A stretch of DNA of 64,000 nucleotides from Streptomyces himastatinicus ATCC 53653. GTDB taxonomy: Bacteria; Actinomycetota; Actinomycetes; Streptomycetales; Streptomycetaceae. This document shows positions 49,614-59,740 of the stretch, piece after piece. The translations under genes and the position numbers were made by a program. The number at the start of each line of letters is the position of its first letter. Within the stretch, counting starts at the first letter, position 1. The stretch spans positions 10,341,532-10,405,531 of the forward strand of contig NZ_GG657754.1 in assembly GCF_000158915.1 (NCBI RefSeq), written 5' to 3'. Below the pieces are notes generated by a model. It was given only the letters and a program-made list of their open reading frames with translations, was not told the origin of the DNA and did no database searches.

Positions 49614-51002
49614 TCAGCGGCTGACCTCGACGTCCTCCAGCACACCCAGGGCGTCGGGCACCAGAATCGCCGCCGAGAAGTAGGCGCTCACCAGATACGA
49701 CGTGATCGCCTGCTCGTTGATGCCCATGAACCGCACGTTCAGACTGGGCTCGTACTCATCCGGAATGCCCGTCTGATGCAGGCCGATCACGCCCTGGCTC
49801 TCCTCCCCGGTGCGCAGCGCGAGGATCGAGCTGGTGCCGGACTCGCTCACCGGGATCTTGTTGCAGGGCAGCAGCGGCACCCCGCGCCAGGCGCGCACCG
49901 CGGTCCCTGCCACCTCGGCGCCCTGCGGATACAGCCCCCGGCTGCTGCACTCACGGCCGAAGGCGGCGATGGTGCGCGGATGCGCCAGCAGATACTGCGT
50001 CTTGCGGCGGCGGGCCAGCAGCTCGTCCAGATCGTCCGGGGTGGGCGGGCCGCTGCGGGTGTGGATGCGCTGGGAGAGGTCGGCGTTGTGCAGCAGACCG
50101 AACTCCCGGTTGTTGACCAGTTCGTGTTCCTGGCGCTCGCGCAGCGCCTGGATGGTCAGCTTGAGTTGTTCCTCGACCTGGTTCATCGGCTCGTTGTAGA
50201 GGTCGGCGACGCGGGTGTGGACGCGCAGGATCGTCTGGGCCACGCTCAGCTCGTACTCACGCGGCTTCAGCTCGTACTCCGCGAACGTCCCCGGCAGCGT
50301 CGGCTCGCCCGTATGGCCGGAGGTGACCGCGATATCGGCCTCCCCCTTCCGGTTCTGCGCGGGGGCGGTCCGCCCGGACGCCTCCTGGAGATGGCCGCGC
50401 AGCGCCTCGGACCGGTCGGCGGCCTCCTGGAAGACCCGGCGGGGGAGGGTGAGCACCGTGGTCCGGGTGACGGCCCGCGCGGTGAACTCCCAGGTGCGCT
50501 CCGGGCCGGTCAGCACCGCGTCCCCGAAGTACTCCCCGTCGGCCAGCAGCCCCAGCGTCGTGCCCTCGTCGTACGCCCCGGGCGCGATCTGCCGGACCTT
50601 GCCGTGGGCGATGAGGTACACCTGATCGGCCGGGCGCCCCGCCTCGACCAGCACATCGCCCGGCGCGTACTCCCGCTGTACGCAGCCGTCCGCCAGCGCC
50701 TCCAGCACCGCGGTGTCGCCGAAGCCGCGCAGCGTCGGCAGCTCACCCAGCTCCGGCGGAATCACCCGCACCTCGGATCCGGTGCTGATGAACTCGATCC
50801 GTCCGTCCCCGACCGTGTAGGTGAGCCGCCGGTTCACCCGGTACGTACCGGCCGACACCTGGACCCAGGGCAGCACGCGCAGCAGCCACCGGGAGGAGAT
50901 GGCCTGCATCTGCGGCACGGACTTGGTCGTGGTCGCCAGATTCCGGGCTGCGGCCGTACCCAGACTCTGCGGCTGCTCACCGGACTCCACGGAGGTGGTC
51001 AT
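49614..51002 (-). CDS. eshA: Family 2B encapsulin shell protein (EshA-type), copy 1
   Basis: A 462-residue HK97-fold nanocompartment shell protein with an inserted cyclic-nucleotide-binding (CNB) domain. Residues 1-85 form the N-arm and first part of the fold (ATTTKSVPQMQ, SSRWLLRVLPWVQV). About 90-205 is the CNB-like insertion (VLVEAGRPADQVYLIAHGKV, LPRRVFQEAADRS). From about 230 the shell domain resumes (EYELKPREYELSVAQTILRV) and ends with SYLVSAYFSAAILVPDALGV. Streptomyces EshA proteins of this type form large particles. The CNB phosphate cassette is not canonical (GDAVLTGPERTWEFTARA), so nucleotide binding is doubtful. It lies 80 bp downstream of copy 2. Confidence 0.9.
   Translation of the reverse strand: MTTSVESGEQPQSLGTAAARNLATTTKSVPQMQAISSRWLLRVLPWVQVSAGTYRVNRRLTYTVGDGRIEFISTGSEVRVIPPELGELPTLRGFGDTAVLEALADGCVQREYAPGDVLVEAGRPADQVYLIAHGKVRQIAPGAYDEGTTLGLLADGEYFGDAVLTGPERTWEFTARAVTRTTVLTLPRRVFQEAADRSEALRGHLQEASGRTAPAQNRKGEADIAVTSGHTGEPTLPGTFAEYELKPREYELSVAQTILRVHTRVADLYNEPMNQVEEQLKLTIQALRERQEHELVNNREFGLLHNADLSQRIHTRSGPPTPDDLDELLARRRKTQYLLAHPRTIAAFGRECSSRGLYPQGAEVAGTAVRAWRGVPLLPCNKIPVSESGTSSILALRTGEESQGVIGLHQTGIPDEYEPSLNVRFMGINEQAITSYLVSAYFSAAILVPDALGVLEDVEVSR
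50041..50287 (-). repeat. Near-identical 247-bp block shared by the two encapsulin genes (other copy 51513-51759)
   Basis: The two genes align without gaps at an offset of 1472 bp. I count roughly 15 differences over this stretch, and the first 53 bp are identical. Similarity falls elsewhere, especially in the CNB insertion. This points to strong constraint or gene conversion in the shell-domain region. Confidence 0.8.
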
Positions 51003-51082
51003 CTGCGTTCATCACCCATTTCGGTAGAGGGGGCGTTGCGGGAAGGTCATCCGGGCGGCCGAGGGGCGCGGCCGCCGGACCA

Positions 51083-52495
<1,413 letters not shown>

Positions 52496-52619
52496 CGTGA
52501 ATGCTCACCCATCCCTGTACGGACTTGAAGAGATATTCCGCTCGAGCAACTGCCAAGCTATCAGCGGATTTTGGGCCGTGCATTCACTCAAAAGAGTGCC
52601 TCACCAGGGGTTTGCGGAA

Positions 52620-53867
52620 TTAGTGCCGAGTGAATACTCCGATCCCATTCGGGACCGGTCGCTCGGCGCCGCCCGAGGGGTGGTTGCGCACCGTCGTCCG
52701 CGCGCCGTCCGGCTCGCGCGCCACGAGCGTCGACGAGCCGCCGCCGTCCAGGTCGACCGCGTCCTCGGCGCCGGTGTCGAGCATGAGGTCCGCGAGTTCA
52801 CCGATGGTCAGTCCCTTGCGGTAGGCCGGGCCGCCGTCCAGGGCCAGCAGATAGAGCCGGTGCCCGCCGTCGGCGATGCCCGCCGAGGTGCGTACGGCCG
52901 CGTCGACCGTGTCCAGCCCGGCGAGCGGGCGGTCGTCCCGGACGATCGGAAATCCGCCGACCGCGAACGTGAACGGTGCCCGCTCCGCGCCCTCCAGCCG
53001 GTATCCGACGCGCACCGGGTCGCCGACCCGCAGCACGCGCAGGTCCCGCGCGCCCGCCTCGCGCCCCACCAGGACGACCGTGTCCGGTGCGATCGCGCCC
53101 TCGCCCGGGGCGGCCGCCACCTGGGTGACCACGTCCCGGCGCACCGTCACCTCGTAGGTGTCCTGGCCGCAGGGCGCCGCCCGGTCGGTGTCCGTCCCGC
53201 ACACCGCACGGGTGCGGGCGGCCGTCCCCCAGCCGGAGGTGTACGCGCCGACGCCGCCCTCCGCCAGCGCGTACTGGTTGACCCCGCGCAGCGGCAGCGT
53301 GCCCGGAGGGGCCTCCACGGTGCCCTGCAGCGTCAGCCGGCCGAGCCGGGCCACCTGGTCCGCGCCCAGGCCGACCACGTCCTCCGTGGTGGTGCCGGGC
53401 GGCAGCACCGGGCCGAAGCGCTGGCCGTCCGGCACCGCCGACTTGAGCACCGCCCCGCCCGCCACCGCGGGGCCGACCGGGGCGCCCGTGGCCGGTACTC
53501 CGGGGTGCTGGGTCTCGGAGATGTTGAAGAAGTCGCCGTTCACGGCGGCGACCGCGCCGCGCTCGTCGGCCATGGCGGAGACCGGCTTGCGGGCGGCGAC
53601 CGCGCCCGCGGTCAACAGATCGAGCGAGATGCCCGGTTCGCGCAGATCCACGGAGAGCAGATGGCCGTATACCGTGCCGTGCGAGGCGGCCACGGTGAAC
53701 GTCCGGTATTCGACGCCCGGCGCGATGACGGCGCTCGAGTTGAACCGCGGCGCGCGGGCGTCGGCGTGCGCCGGTGCCGCCCCGGCAGCGTCCGTGCCGA
53801 CCAGCGCGGCCCACGCCAGGACCACCGCCGCCACCCGCACCCGCGTTCCGTGTCCACGTCCCGTCAT
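52620..53867 (-). CDS. Secreted phosphodiester glycosidase (NAGPA/DUF2233 domain)
   Basis: A 415-residue exported protein. A signal peptide ends near ADA at about residue 36. The C-terminal phosphodiester-glycosidase domain has AAVNGDFFN (first metal/substrate block), VGGFPIVRDD, LALDGGPAYRKGLTIGEL and DAVDLDGGGSSTLV. Mammalian NAGPA (uncovering enzyme) removes GlcNAc from a phosphodiester; bacterial members act on cell-wall or extracellular sugar phosphodiesters. GTG/ATG choice: ATG at 53867 with GAGGCGG upstream. It is divergent from the phospholipase-like gene at 54077. Confidence 0.85.
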   Translation of the reverse strand: MTGRGHGTRVRVAAVVLAWAALVGTDAAGAAPAHADARAPRFNSSAVIAPGVEYRTFTVAASHGTVYGHLLSVDLREPGISLDLLTAGAVAARKPVSAMADERGAVAAVNGDFFNISETQHPGVPATGAPVGPAVAGGAVLKSAVPDGQRFGPVLPPGTTTEDVVGLGADQVARLGRLTLQGTVEAPPGTLPLRGVNQYALAEGGVGAYTSGWGTAARTRAVCGTDTDRAAPCGQDTYEVTVRRDVVTQVAAAPGEGAIAPDTVVLVGREAGARDLRVLRVGDPVRVGYRLEGAERAPFTFAVGGFPIVRDDRPLAGLDTVDAAVRTSAGIADGGHRLYLLALDGGPAYRKGLTIGELADLMLDTGAEDAVDLDGGGSSTLVAREPDGARTTVRNHPSGGAERPVPNGIGVFTRH

Positions 53868-54076
53868 GGTTCTGTGCCGCCTCTCCGTCAGCCCATCCCG
53901 TCACCACCGGACTTCGCCGCCCGCCGCCGGGGCCGCGGGAACGGCGTGGAAATGGCCGGGGACCACCTGCGGAACTCTTCGCACGCCCCTGCCCACGGGG
54001 ACCGTGGCCCCCCGATACTCACTGGCGTCCGACGCGTACATCCGGCACCACGCCGGGACGAGAGCCGGGAGGCCCC

Positions 54077-54937
54077 ATGGTCCGCCGTACACGCCGCGCC
54101 TTTGTCGTCACCCTCGGAGCCGCACTCGCGGGCGGCACCGCCGCCCCGGCGTTCGCGGACTCAACCGGGCCCAGGCCCAAGCCGCCGCTGGCCAGAGCCC
54201 ATGCGCACAACGACTACGAGCACCCGCGCCCGCTCCTCGACGCGCTGTCCCACGGCTTCGGCAGCGTCGAGGCCGACATCTGGCTGGTGGACGGAGAGTT
54301 GCTGGTCGCCCACGACGCGACCGACCTCGACCCCACCCGCACCCTGGAGTCCCTCTACCTCGACCCGCTGTTCCAGCGCGTCATGGCGAACGGCGGCCGG
54401 GTCTACCGCGGCTACGACCTGTCGCTGCAACTGCTGATCGACATCAAGACCCCCGGCGAGGCCACCTACCTCGAACTCGCCAAGCGGCTGCGCCGCTACA
54501 GCCGGATGTTCAGCACCGCCTACGGCGGGGTCGGCGGCGGAGTGCGGCGCGGCGCGGTGACCGCCGTCATATCGGGCGACCGCGGGGCCCGGGCCCCCAT
54601 GGAGGCCGAGAAGGTGCGCCACGCCTTCTACGACGGACGGCTGGAGGACATGGGCACCGGCGTGCCCGCCTCCTTCATCCCGCTCATCAGCGCCGACTGG
54701 ACGAAGACCTTCACCTGGCAGGGCGTCGGCCCGATGCCGCAGGAGGAGCGGGAGAAGCTGTACCAGATCACCGTCGCCGCCCGCGCGGCCCGGCAGAAGG
54801 TGCGCTTCTGGGCCACGCCCGACCTCGCGGGGGCGGCGCGCGAGGCCGTGTGGCGCGAGCTGCTGGCCGCGCACGTCGACTACCTGAACACCGATGACCT
54901 GGCGGGGCTGGAGGAGTTCCTGCGCGGCGCTCACTGA
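54077..54937 (+). CDS. Secreted phosphatidylinositol/glycerophosphodiester phosphodiesterase-like protein
   Basis: A 286-residue exported TIM-barrel enzyme. A Tat-like leader (RRTRRAFVVTLG) ends at about residue 27. AHAHNDYEHPRPLLDAL, GSVEADIWLVDGELLVAHD and LLIDIKTPGEATYL are the PLC-like active-site blocks, with His in HAHNDY and in VAHD as acid/base and Glu/Asp metal ligands. It cleaves a phosphodiester outside the membrane. The start has GGGAGG 6 bases upstream. Paired divergently with the phosphodiester glycosidase, suggesting joint use of phospho-glycan or lipid headgroup material. Confidence 0.84.
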   Translation: MVRRTRRAFVVTLGAALAGGTAAPAFADSTGPRPKPPLARAHAHNDYEHPRPLLDALSHGFGSVEADIWLVDGELLVAHDATDLDPTRTLESLYLDPLFQRVMANGGRVYRGYDLSLQLLIDIKTPGEATYLELAKRLRRYSRMFSTAYGGVGGGVRRGAVTAVISGDRGARAPMEAEKVRHAFYDGRLEDMGTGVPASFIPLISADWTKTFTWQGVGPMPQEEREKLYQITVAARAARQKVRFWATPDLAGAAREAVWRELLAAHVDYLNTDDLAGLEEFLRGAH

Positions 54938-55075
54938 CGTGGCCCGCTTGCTGAAGCGGCGCGCTCACTGACACGGCACGTTCGCTGACGCGGCACGGGG
55001 ATCCCGGCGGGCGGGCCGGCGGACTCGCGGAAATCGGTTCGCGGGACGCCGGTCCGTTCCGCCATGCTGGCCGCC

Positions 55076-55564
55076 ATGCTCATCAGGACCGCCACCCCCG
55101 AGGACTGGCCCGCGATCTGGGCCTTCCTGCACCGCATCGTCGCCGCGGGCGAGACCTACACCTACCCCCGCGACCTGGACGAGGACCGGGCCCGTGACCT
55201 CTGGATGCTCAAGCCCCCGGGCCGGACCGTCGTCGCCGTCGACGCCGACGGCACGGTGCTCGGCTCGGCCAAGATGAACCCCAATCAGATGGGGCCCGGC
55301 GCGCATGTGGCCGGTGCCAGCTTCATGGTGGCGCCCGAGAGCGGCGGGCGGGGCGTCGGCCGCGCGCTCGGCGAACACGTCCTGGAGTGGGCGCGCGCCG
55401 AGGGCTACCAGGCGATGCAGTTCAACGCCGTGGTGGAGGCCAACACCCGGGCGGTCACGCTGTGGCGCTCACTCGGCTTCGAGGTCGTGGGCACCGTACC
55501 CAAGGCGTTCCACCATCCGGCGGAGGGCTACGTCGGGCTGCACATCATGCACCGCTTCCTGTGA
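55076..55564 (+). CDS. GNAT-family N-acetyltransferase
   Basis: A 162-residue acetyltransferase. LIRTATPEDWPAIWAFLHRI opens the fold, SFMVAPESGGRGVGRALGEH is the acetyl-CoA pyrophosphate loop (motif A), and ANTRAVTLWRSLGFEVVGTV is motif B. The ATG at 55076 gives the usual N-terminus; an in-frame ATG at 55064 is the alternative. Substrate unknown. The last 20 bp overlap the convergent ROK gene. Confidence 0.83.
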   Translation: MLIRTATPEDWPAIWAFLHRIVAAGETYTYPRDLDEDRARDLWMLKPPGRTVVAVDADGTVLGSAKMNPNQMGPGAHVAGASFMVAPESGGRGVGRALGEHVLEWARAEGYQAMQFNAVVEANTRAVTLWRSLGFEVVGTVPKAFHHPAEGYVGLHIMHRFL

Positions 55565-56792
55565 CCGCGGCCGCTTCCCTGAGCCCCGCCGGATCGTCGA
55601 GTACGGCCTGCACCACGGAGTGCGCCGCGCCGAGCAGCGGACCGTCGGAGCCCAGCCGTGAGACCGTCACCGCGCCCTGACCGGAGCGCGCCGGGTCCGC
55701 GACCCGCAGAGCCAACTCCCGCTCCAGGGCGGGCAGCAGCCAGGGCGCCAGCGGGGTGAGCGCGCCCCCGAGCACCACCGTGCGCGGGTCGAGGAGGTTC
55801 ACGGCACCGGCCAGCGCGATGCCCAGCGCCTCGCCCGCGCCGTCCAGCGCGCGCCGTACCCGGCGGTCGCCGTCCGCCGCCCGCTCGGCCAGCAGGGCGA
55901 TCCGGCCGCCGGGCCCGGGGTGCTGGGCGGCGGCCTGTTCGGGGGAGAGTCCGCTCGCCCGCAGCACCGCCTCCTCGCCCGCGTACTGCTCCAGACAGCC
56001 GCGCCCGCCGCATGCGCACGCGGGCCCTTCGGGCCGCACCGGCACATGGCCCAGCTCGCCCGCGAAGCCATGGGTGCCGCGCAGCAGCCGCCCGTCCAGC
56101 ACGACCGCGGCGCCGATGCCGATTTCGGCCGAGACATGGACGAAGTCGCGCGGCGCCGGGTCATGACCGCCCCGCCACAGCTCGGCGAGCGCCCCGAGGT
56201 TGGCCTCGTTGTCGACGGTCAGCGGCAGCCCGGGCAGCGCGGCGCGCAGCGCGGGGCCGACGTCCACGCCCTCCCAGCCGAGGTTGGGGGCGCGCACGAC
56301 CAGCGACGAATCGCGCGCCACCAGGCCGGGCACCGCCACCGCGAGCCCGGCGGGCCGCAGTCCCTCGCGTACCGCCTCCGCCGCCACCTGCCGGACCAGC
56401 TCGGCGAGCCGGGCGAGCGCCGGGCCCACGGTGCGGTCCCGGTTGGCCGACGCCACCTCCGTACGGGCCCGCACCCGGCCGCCCAGGTCCACCGCGCAGA
56501 CGGCCAGGTGGTCCACGCCTATCTCCGCGCCGATCCCGGCCGGACCGCGCTCGTTGAGCTGGAGCGCGCTGCCGGGGCGGCCGACCGTGCCGGGCCGGGA
56601 GGGCCCCAGCTCGACCAGCAGCCCGTCCCGGATCAGCTCGTCCACCAGCGTGGAGACGGCGGCCCGGGTCAGCCCGACCCGGGCCGCGACGGACGCGCGG
56701 GAGAGCGGTCCGTGCGCGGCCACGGCGTGCAGCACGAGGGAGAGATTGCGGCGGCGCATCGCCTGCTGGGTGTTGGGCAGTGGCGCTGCCAC
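55545..56792 (-). CDS. ROK-family repressor, XylR-like
   Basis: A 415-residue protein. An N-terminal winged HTH (ASVAARVGLTRAAVSTLVDEL) is followed by a ROK domain. The zinc motif GHVPVRPEGPACACGGRGCLEQ carries the His and Cys cluster at about 265-285. DNEANLGALAEL and SAEIGIGAAVVLDG are sugar-binding segments. The GTG start has GAGGAG 9 bases upstream. It lies just downstream of xylB and next to xylA, so it is expected to repress xylose genes until xylose or a related sugar binds. Confidence 0.87.
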   Translation of the reverse strand: MAAPLPNTQQAMRRRNLSLVLHAVAAHGPLSRASVAARVGLTRAAVSTLVDELIRDGLLVELGPSRPGTVGRPGSALQLNERGPAGIGAEIGVDHLAVCAVDLGGRVRARTEVASANRDRTVGPALARLAELVRQVAAEAVREGLRPAGLAVAVPGLVARDSSLVVRAPNLGWEGVDVGPALRAALPGLPLTVDNEANLGALAELWRGGHDPAPRDFVHVSAEIGIGAAVVLDGRLLRGTHGFAGELGHVPVRPEGPACACGGRGCLEQYAGEEAVLRASGLSPEQAAAQHPGPGGRIALLAERAADGDRRVRRALDGAGEALGIALAGAVNLLDPRTVVLGGALTPLAPWLLPALERELALRVADPARSGQGAVTVSRLGSDGPLLGAAHSVVQAVLDDPAGLREAAAVTGSGA

Positions 56793-56835
56793 CGTCGTGA
56801 TCTCCTCTCGTACGGTCCGTCTCGTCCGGCGCGGC

Positions 56836-58293
56836 TCAGGCCCGGCGCAGCAGCCCGTCCGCGTCGGACAGCACCCGCGCGATGCGCTCCCGCGTCGCCT
56901 CGTCGCGCTCCACCGCCTCGTACGACGGCCCCTCCGCCGTCGCCCAGCGGCGTGCCACCGCCGCCGGGTCCTCGCCCAGCGCCAGCCCCGCGGCCTGGGC
57001 GGGGGCGCCGAGGGCGACCAGTTCCTGTGCCCGCGGTACCTGGACGGGGCGGCCGCTCAGCCGCCGTACCGTCTCGCGCCAGGTCGTGCCCTTGGCGCCG
57101 CCGCCGATGAGCAGCAGTGGCGTGTCGGGGGCCGCGTCCGCGTCCAGCACCTGGTCGAGCGCGGTCAGCAGGGTGAAGACGGCGCCGTCGTAGGCGGCCT
57201 GGAGGAGCTGTCCCGGCGTGGTGTCGTGGCGCAGCCCGTGCAGCAGCCCGGAGGCATGGGGCAGGTTCGGGGTGCGCTCACCGTCCAGGAACGGGAGCAG
57301 TACGGCCCGGCCGCCCGGCTCCACCGCCTCCCGGTCCCGGCCCAGCAGGGCCGCGACCTTGTCGACGGCGAGCGTGCAGTTGAGGGTGCAGGCCAGCGGA
57401 AGCCAGGCGTCACGGCTGTCGGCGAACCCGGCGACCACCCCCGTGGGGTCCGTGGGCCGGTGTTCCGAGACCGCGTACACGGTGCCGGAGGTGCCGAGGC
57501 TGAGCACGGGCTGCCCAGGGCGCAGCCCGAGCCCGAGCGCCGCCGCCATGTTGTCGCCCGTTCCGGTGGCCACCAGGGCGCCGGTGGGCAGCGGCAGGTC
57601 CGGCAGGTCCCGCACCGTCCCGGCCGCCTCGCCGTGCCGCAGCACGCGCGGCAGCAGGGCGGGGGAGAGCCCGATCCGGCCGAGGATCTCCTCGTCGTAC
57701 GCCTCGGTGCCGGACGCCCACCAGCCGGTGCCCGAGGCGTCGCCGCGGTCGGTGGTGCCGTAGCCGGTGAGCCGTTCGGTGAGGTAGTCGTGGGGGAGCC
57801 GGACGGCCGCGGTGGCGCGGGCCGCCTCCGGCTCGTTCTCCATGAGCCAGGCCCATTTGGTGGCGGTGAACGACGTCGCGGGCACGCTGCCGATCCGCTC
57901 CGCCCACGCCTTGGGGCCGCCCAGCTCCTCGACCAGCCGGTCGCGCTGCGGCGCCGAGCGCACGTCGTTCCACAGCAGCGCGGGGCGTACCGGACGGCCG
58001 GAGGAGTCCAGCGTCACCAGCCCGTGCTGCTGGCCGCCGATGGAGACCGCGGCCGCCTGCCGGGCGTGCGGACCGCACTGGCGCAGCGCCTCCGCCAGCG
58101 CCTCCCACCACTGCTCGGGATCGCTCTCCTTGCCCTCGCCGTCGGCGCCGCCGCCGACGGTGTGCGGACCCTGGCCGCGTGCGACGACCCGGCCGGTCGC
58201 GGCGTCGACGACCAGCGCCTTGGTCGACTGCGTGGAGCTGTCCACGCCGACGACGAGCGGTCCTTCCGGCACGGGCACGGCTGCTGCTGCCAT
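56836..58293 (-). CDS. xylB: Xylulokinase
   Basis: A 485-residue FGGY-family kinase. GVDSSTQSTKALVVD is the ATP-phosphate 1 loop, PALLWNDVRSAPQ and SFTATKWAWLMENEPEA follow, and GTSGTVYAVSE and GGGAKGTTWRETVRRLSGRPV form the C-terminal ATP site. It phosphorylates D-xylulose to xylulose 5-phosphate. The ATG at 58293 is preceded by AAGGGAGAG. Divergent from xylA across a 139-bp control region. Confidence 0.92.
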   Translation of the reverse strand: MAAAAVPVPEGPLVVGVDSSTQSTKALVVDAATGRVVARGQGPHTVGGGADGEGKESDPEQWWEALAEALRQCGPHARQAAAVSIGGQQHGLVTLDSSGRPVRPALLWNDVRSAPQRDRLVEELGGPKAWAERIGSVPATSFTATKWAWLMENEPEAARATAAVRLPHDYLTERLTGYGTTDRGDASGTGWWASGTEAYDEEILGRIGLSPALLPRVLRHGEAAGTVRDLPDLPLPTGALVATGTGDNMAAALGLGLRPGQPVLSLGTSGTVYAVSEHRPTDPTGVVAGFADSRDAWLPLACTLNCTLAVDKVAALLGRDREAVEPGGRAVLLPFLDGERTPNLPHASGLLHGLRHDTTPGQLLQAAYDGAVFTLLTALDQVLDADAAPDTPLLLIGGGAKGTTWRETVRRLSGRPVQVPRAQELVALGAPAQAAGLALGEDPAAVARRWATAEGPSYEAVERDEATRERIARVLSDADGLLRRA

Positions 58294-58380
58294 CTCGCGC
58301 TCTCCCTTGCGTCCCTGTCCTGTGTGCTGCGACGAGTCTTTCGCGGCCTGAGCGGGGCTTCCCCGGAATGCTCGCGCATA

Positions 58381-58393
58381 CTAATTTGTAAAG
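58381..58393. promoter_or_regulatory. A+T-rich element CTAATTTGTAAAG in the xylA-xylB gap
   Basis: The only A+T-rich run in the xylA/xylB divergent region, 40 bp upstream of the xylA start. Half of it (TTTGTAAA) resembles ROK-family XylR half-sites known from Gram-positive xyl operons. A full inverted repeat is not obvious, so this is a candidate operator or -10 region only. Confidence 0.4.
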
Positions 58394-58432
58394 CGCCCTG
58401 ACGAAATAGGCGAGAGAGGCGAGGGAGTCGCG

Positions 58433-59605
58433 ATGAGCTACAGCCCCACCCCCGAGGACCGGTTCACCTTCGGCCTGTGGACGGTCGGCTGGCAGGGCCG
58501 GGACCCGTTCGGCGACGCCACGCGCCCGGCGCTCGATCCCGTCGAGTCCGTCACCCGGCTCGCGGAACTCGGCGCGTACGGCGTCACCTTCCACGACGAC
58601 GACCTGATCCCCTTCGGCGCGTCGGAGACCGAGCGCGAGTCGCACATCAAGCGCTTCCGGCAGGCCCTGGACGCCACCGGCATGACCGTGCCCATGGCCA
58701 CCACCAACCTGTTCACCCATCCGGTCTTCAAGGATGGCGCCTTCACCGCCAACGACCGGGACGTCCGCCGCTACGCCCTCCGCAAGACCCTGCGCAACAT
58801 CGACCTCGCGGTCGAGCTGGGCGCGAAGACGTATGTGGCCTGGGGCGGCCGTGAGGGCGCGGAGTCCGGCGGTGCCAAGGACGTGCGGGCCGCCCTCGAC
58901 CGGATGAAGGAGGCATTCGACCTGCTCGGCGCGTATGTCACCGAGCAGGGCTACGATCTGCGCTTCGCCATCGAGCCCAAGCCGAACGAGCCGCGCGGCG
59001 ACATCCTGCTGCCCACCGTCGGCCACGCCCTCGCCTTCATCGAGCGGCTGGAGCGGCCCGAGCTGTACGGGGTGAACCCCGAGGTCGGCCACGAGCAGAT
59101 GGCCGGGCTGAACTTCCCGCACGGCATCGCCCAGGCGCTGTGGGCGGGCAAGCTCTTCCACATCGACCTCAACGGTCAGTCCGGCATCAAGTACGACCAG
59201 GACCTGCGGTTCGGGGCTGGCGATCTGCGGGCCGCCTTCTGGCTCGTCGACCTGCTGGAGACGGCGGGCTACGAGGGGCCGCGCCACTTCGACTTCAAGC
59301 CGCCGCGTACCGAGGACATCGCGGGCGTCTGGGCGTCGGCCGCCGGGTGCATGCGCAACTACCTCATCCTCAAGGAGCGGGCGGCCGCCTTCCGCGCCGA
59401 CCCGGAGGTCCAGGAGGCGCTGCGCGCCTCGCGCCTGGACGAGCTGGCCCGGCCCACCCTGGACGAGGGCGAGACCCCGGCCGCGCTGCTCGCCGACCGC
59501 ACCGCCTTCGAGGCGTTCGACGTCGAGGCCGCCGCCGAGCGCGGCATGGCCTTCGAGCGCCTGGACCAGCTCGCGATGGACCATCTGCTGGCCGCGCGCG
59601 GCTGA
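58433..59605 (+). CDS. xylA: Xylose isomerase
   Basis: A 390-residue class I (actinobacterial) xylose isomerase. The catalytic-site block VTFHDDDLIPFG holds His54 and Asp57. IEPKPNEPRGD, GVNPEVGHEQMAGLNFPHG, FHIDLNGQ and FDFKPPRTED supply the two metal sites and Lys. It converts D-xylose to D-xylulose. Length and start (ATG 58433 after GAGGGAG) are normal. A strong hairpin follows the stop. Confidence 0.95.
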   Translation: MSYSPTPEDRFTFGLWTVGWQGRDPFGDATRPALDPVESVTRLAELGAYGVTFHDDDLIPFGASETERESHIKRFRQALDATGMTVPMATTNLFTHPVFKDGAFTANDRDVRRYALRKTLRNIDLAVELGAKTYVAWGGREGAESGGAKDVRAALDRMKEAFDLLGAYVTEQGYDLRFAIEPKPNEPRGDILLPTVGHALAFIERLERPELYGVNPEVGHEQMAGLNFPHGIAQALWAGKLFHIDLNGQSGIKYDQDLRFGAGDLRAAFWLVDLLETAGYEGPRHFDFKPPRTEDIAGVWASAAGCMRNYLILKERAAAFRADPEVQEALRASRLDELARPTLDEGETPAALLADRTAFEAFDVEAAAERGMAFERLDQLAMDHLLAARG

Positions 59606-59623
59606 CCGCGGCAGCGACCGTGA

Positions 59624-59663
59624 CCGGCCGCCGGTCCCGCCCCCCGACGGGACCGGCGGCCGG
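59624..59663. terminator. 16-bp perfect hairpin between xylA and the convergent pectinesterase
   Basis: Left arm 59624-59639 and right arm 59648-59663 are perfectly complementary with an 8-base C-rich loop. A second small hairpin (7-bp stem) follows at 59670-59687. It may stop transcription from both sides. Confidence 0.75.
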
Positions 59664-59680
59664 GGTTCACCGGTCCTGTG

Positions 59681-59740
59681 GGACCGGCCGGACCGGCCGG
59701 TCCGGCCGGACCGGCCGGACCCGCCGGACCCGCCGGATCA
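59681..59740. repeat. Short tandem array of GACCGGCCG / GACCCGCCG units
   Basis: About six imperfect 8-9-base units of G, A, C only, between the terminator hairpins and the pectinesterase stop. Such G+C microsatellites can vary in copy number. No coding or regulatory role is evident. Confidence 0.6.

Noticed and set aside
59681..59740. Repeats near the xylA terminator as a CRISPR array
   Set aside because: Units are 8-9 bases with no spacers, so it is a G+C microsatellite.
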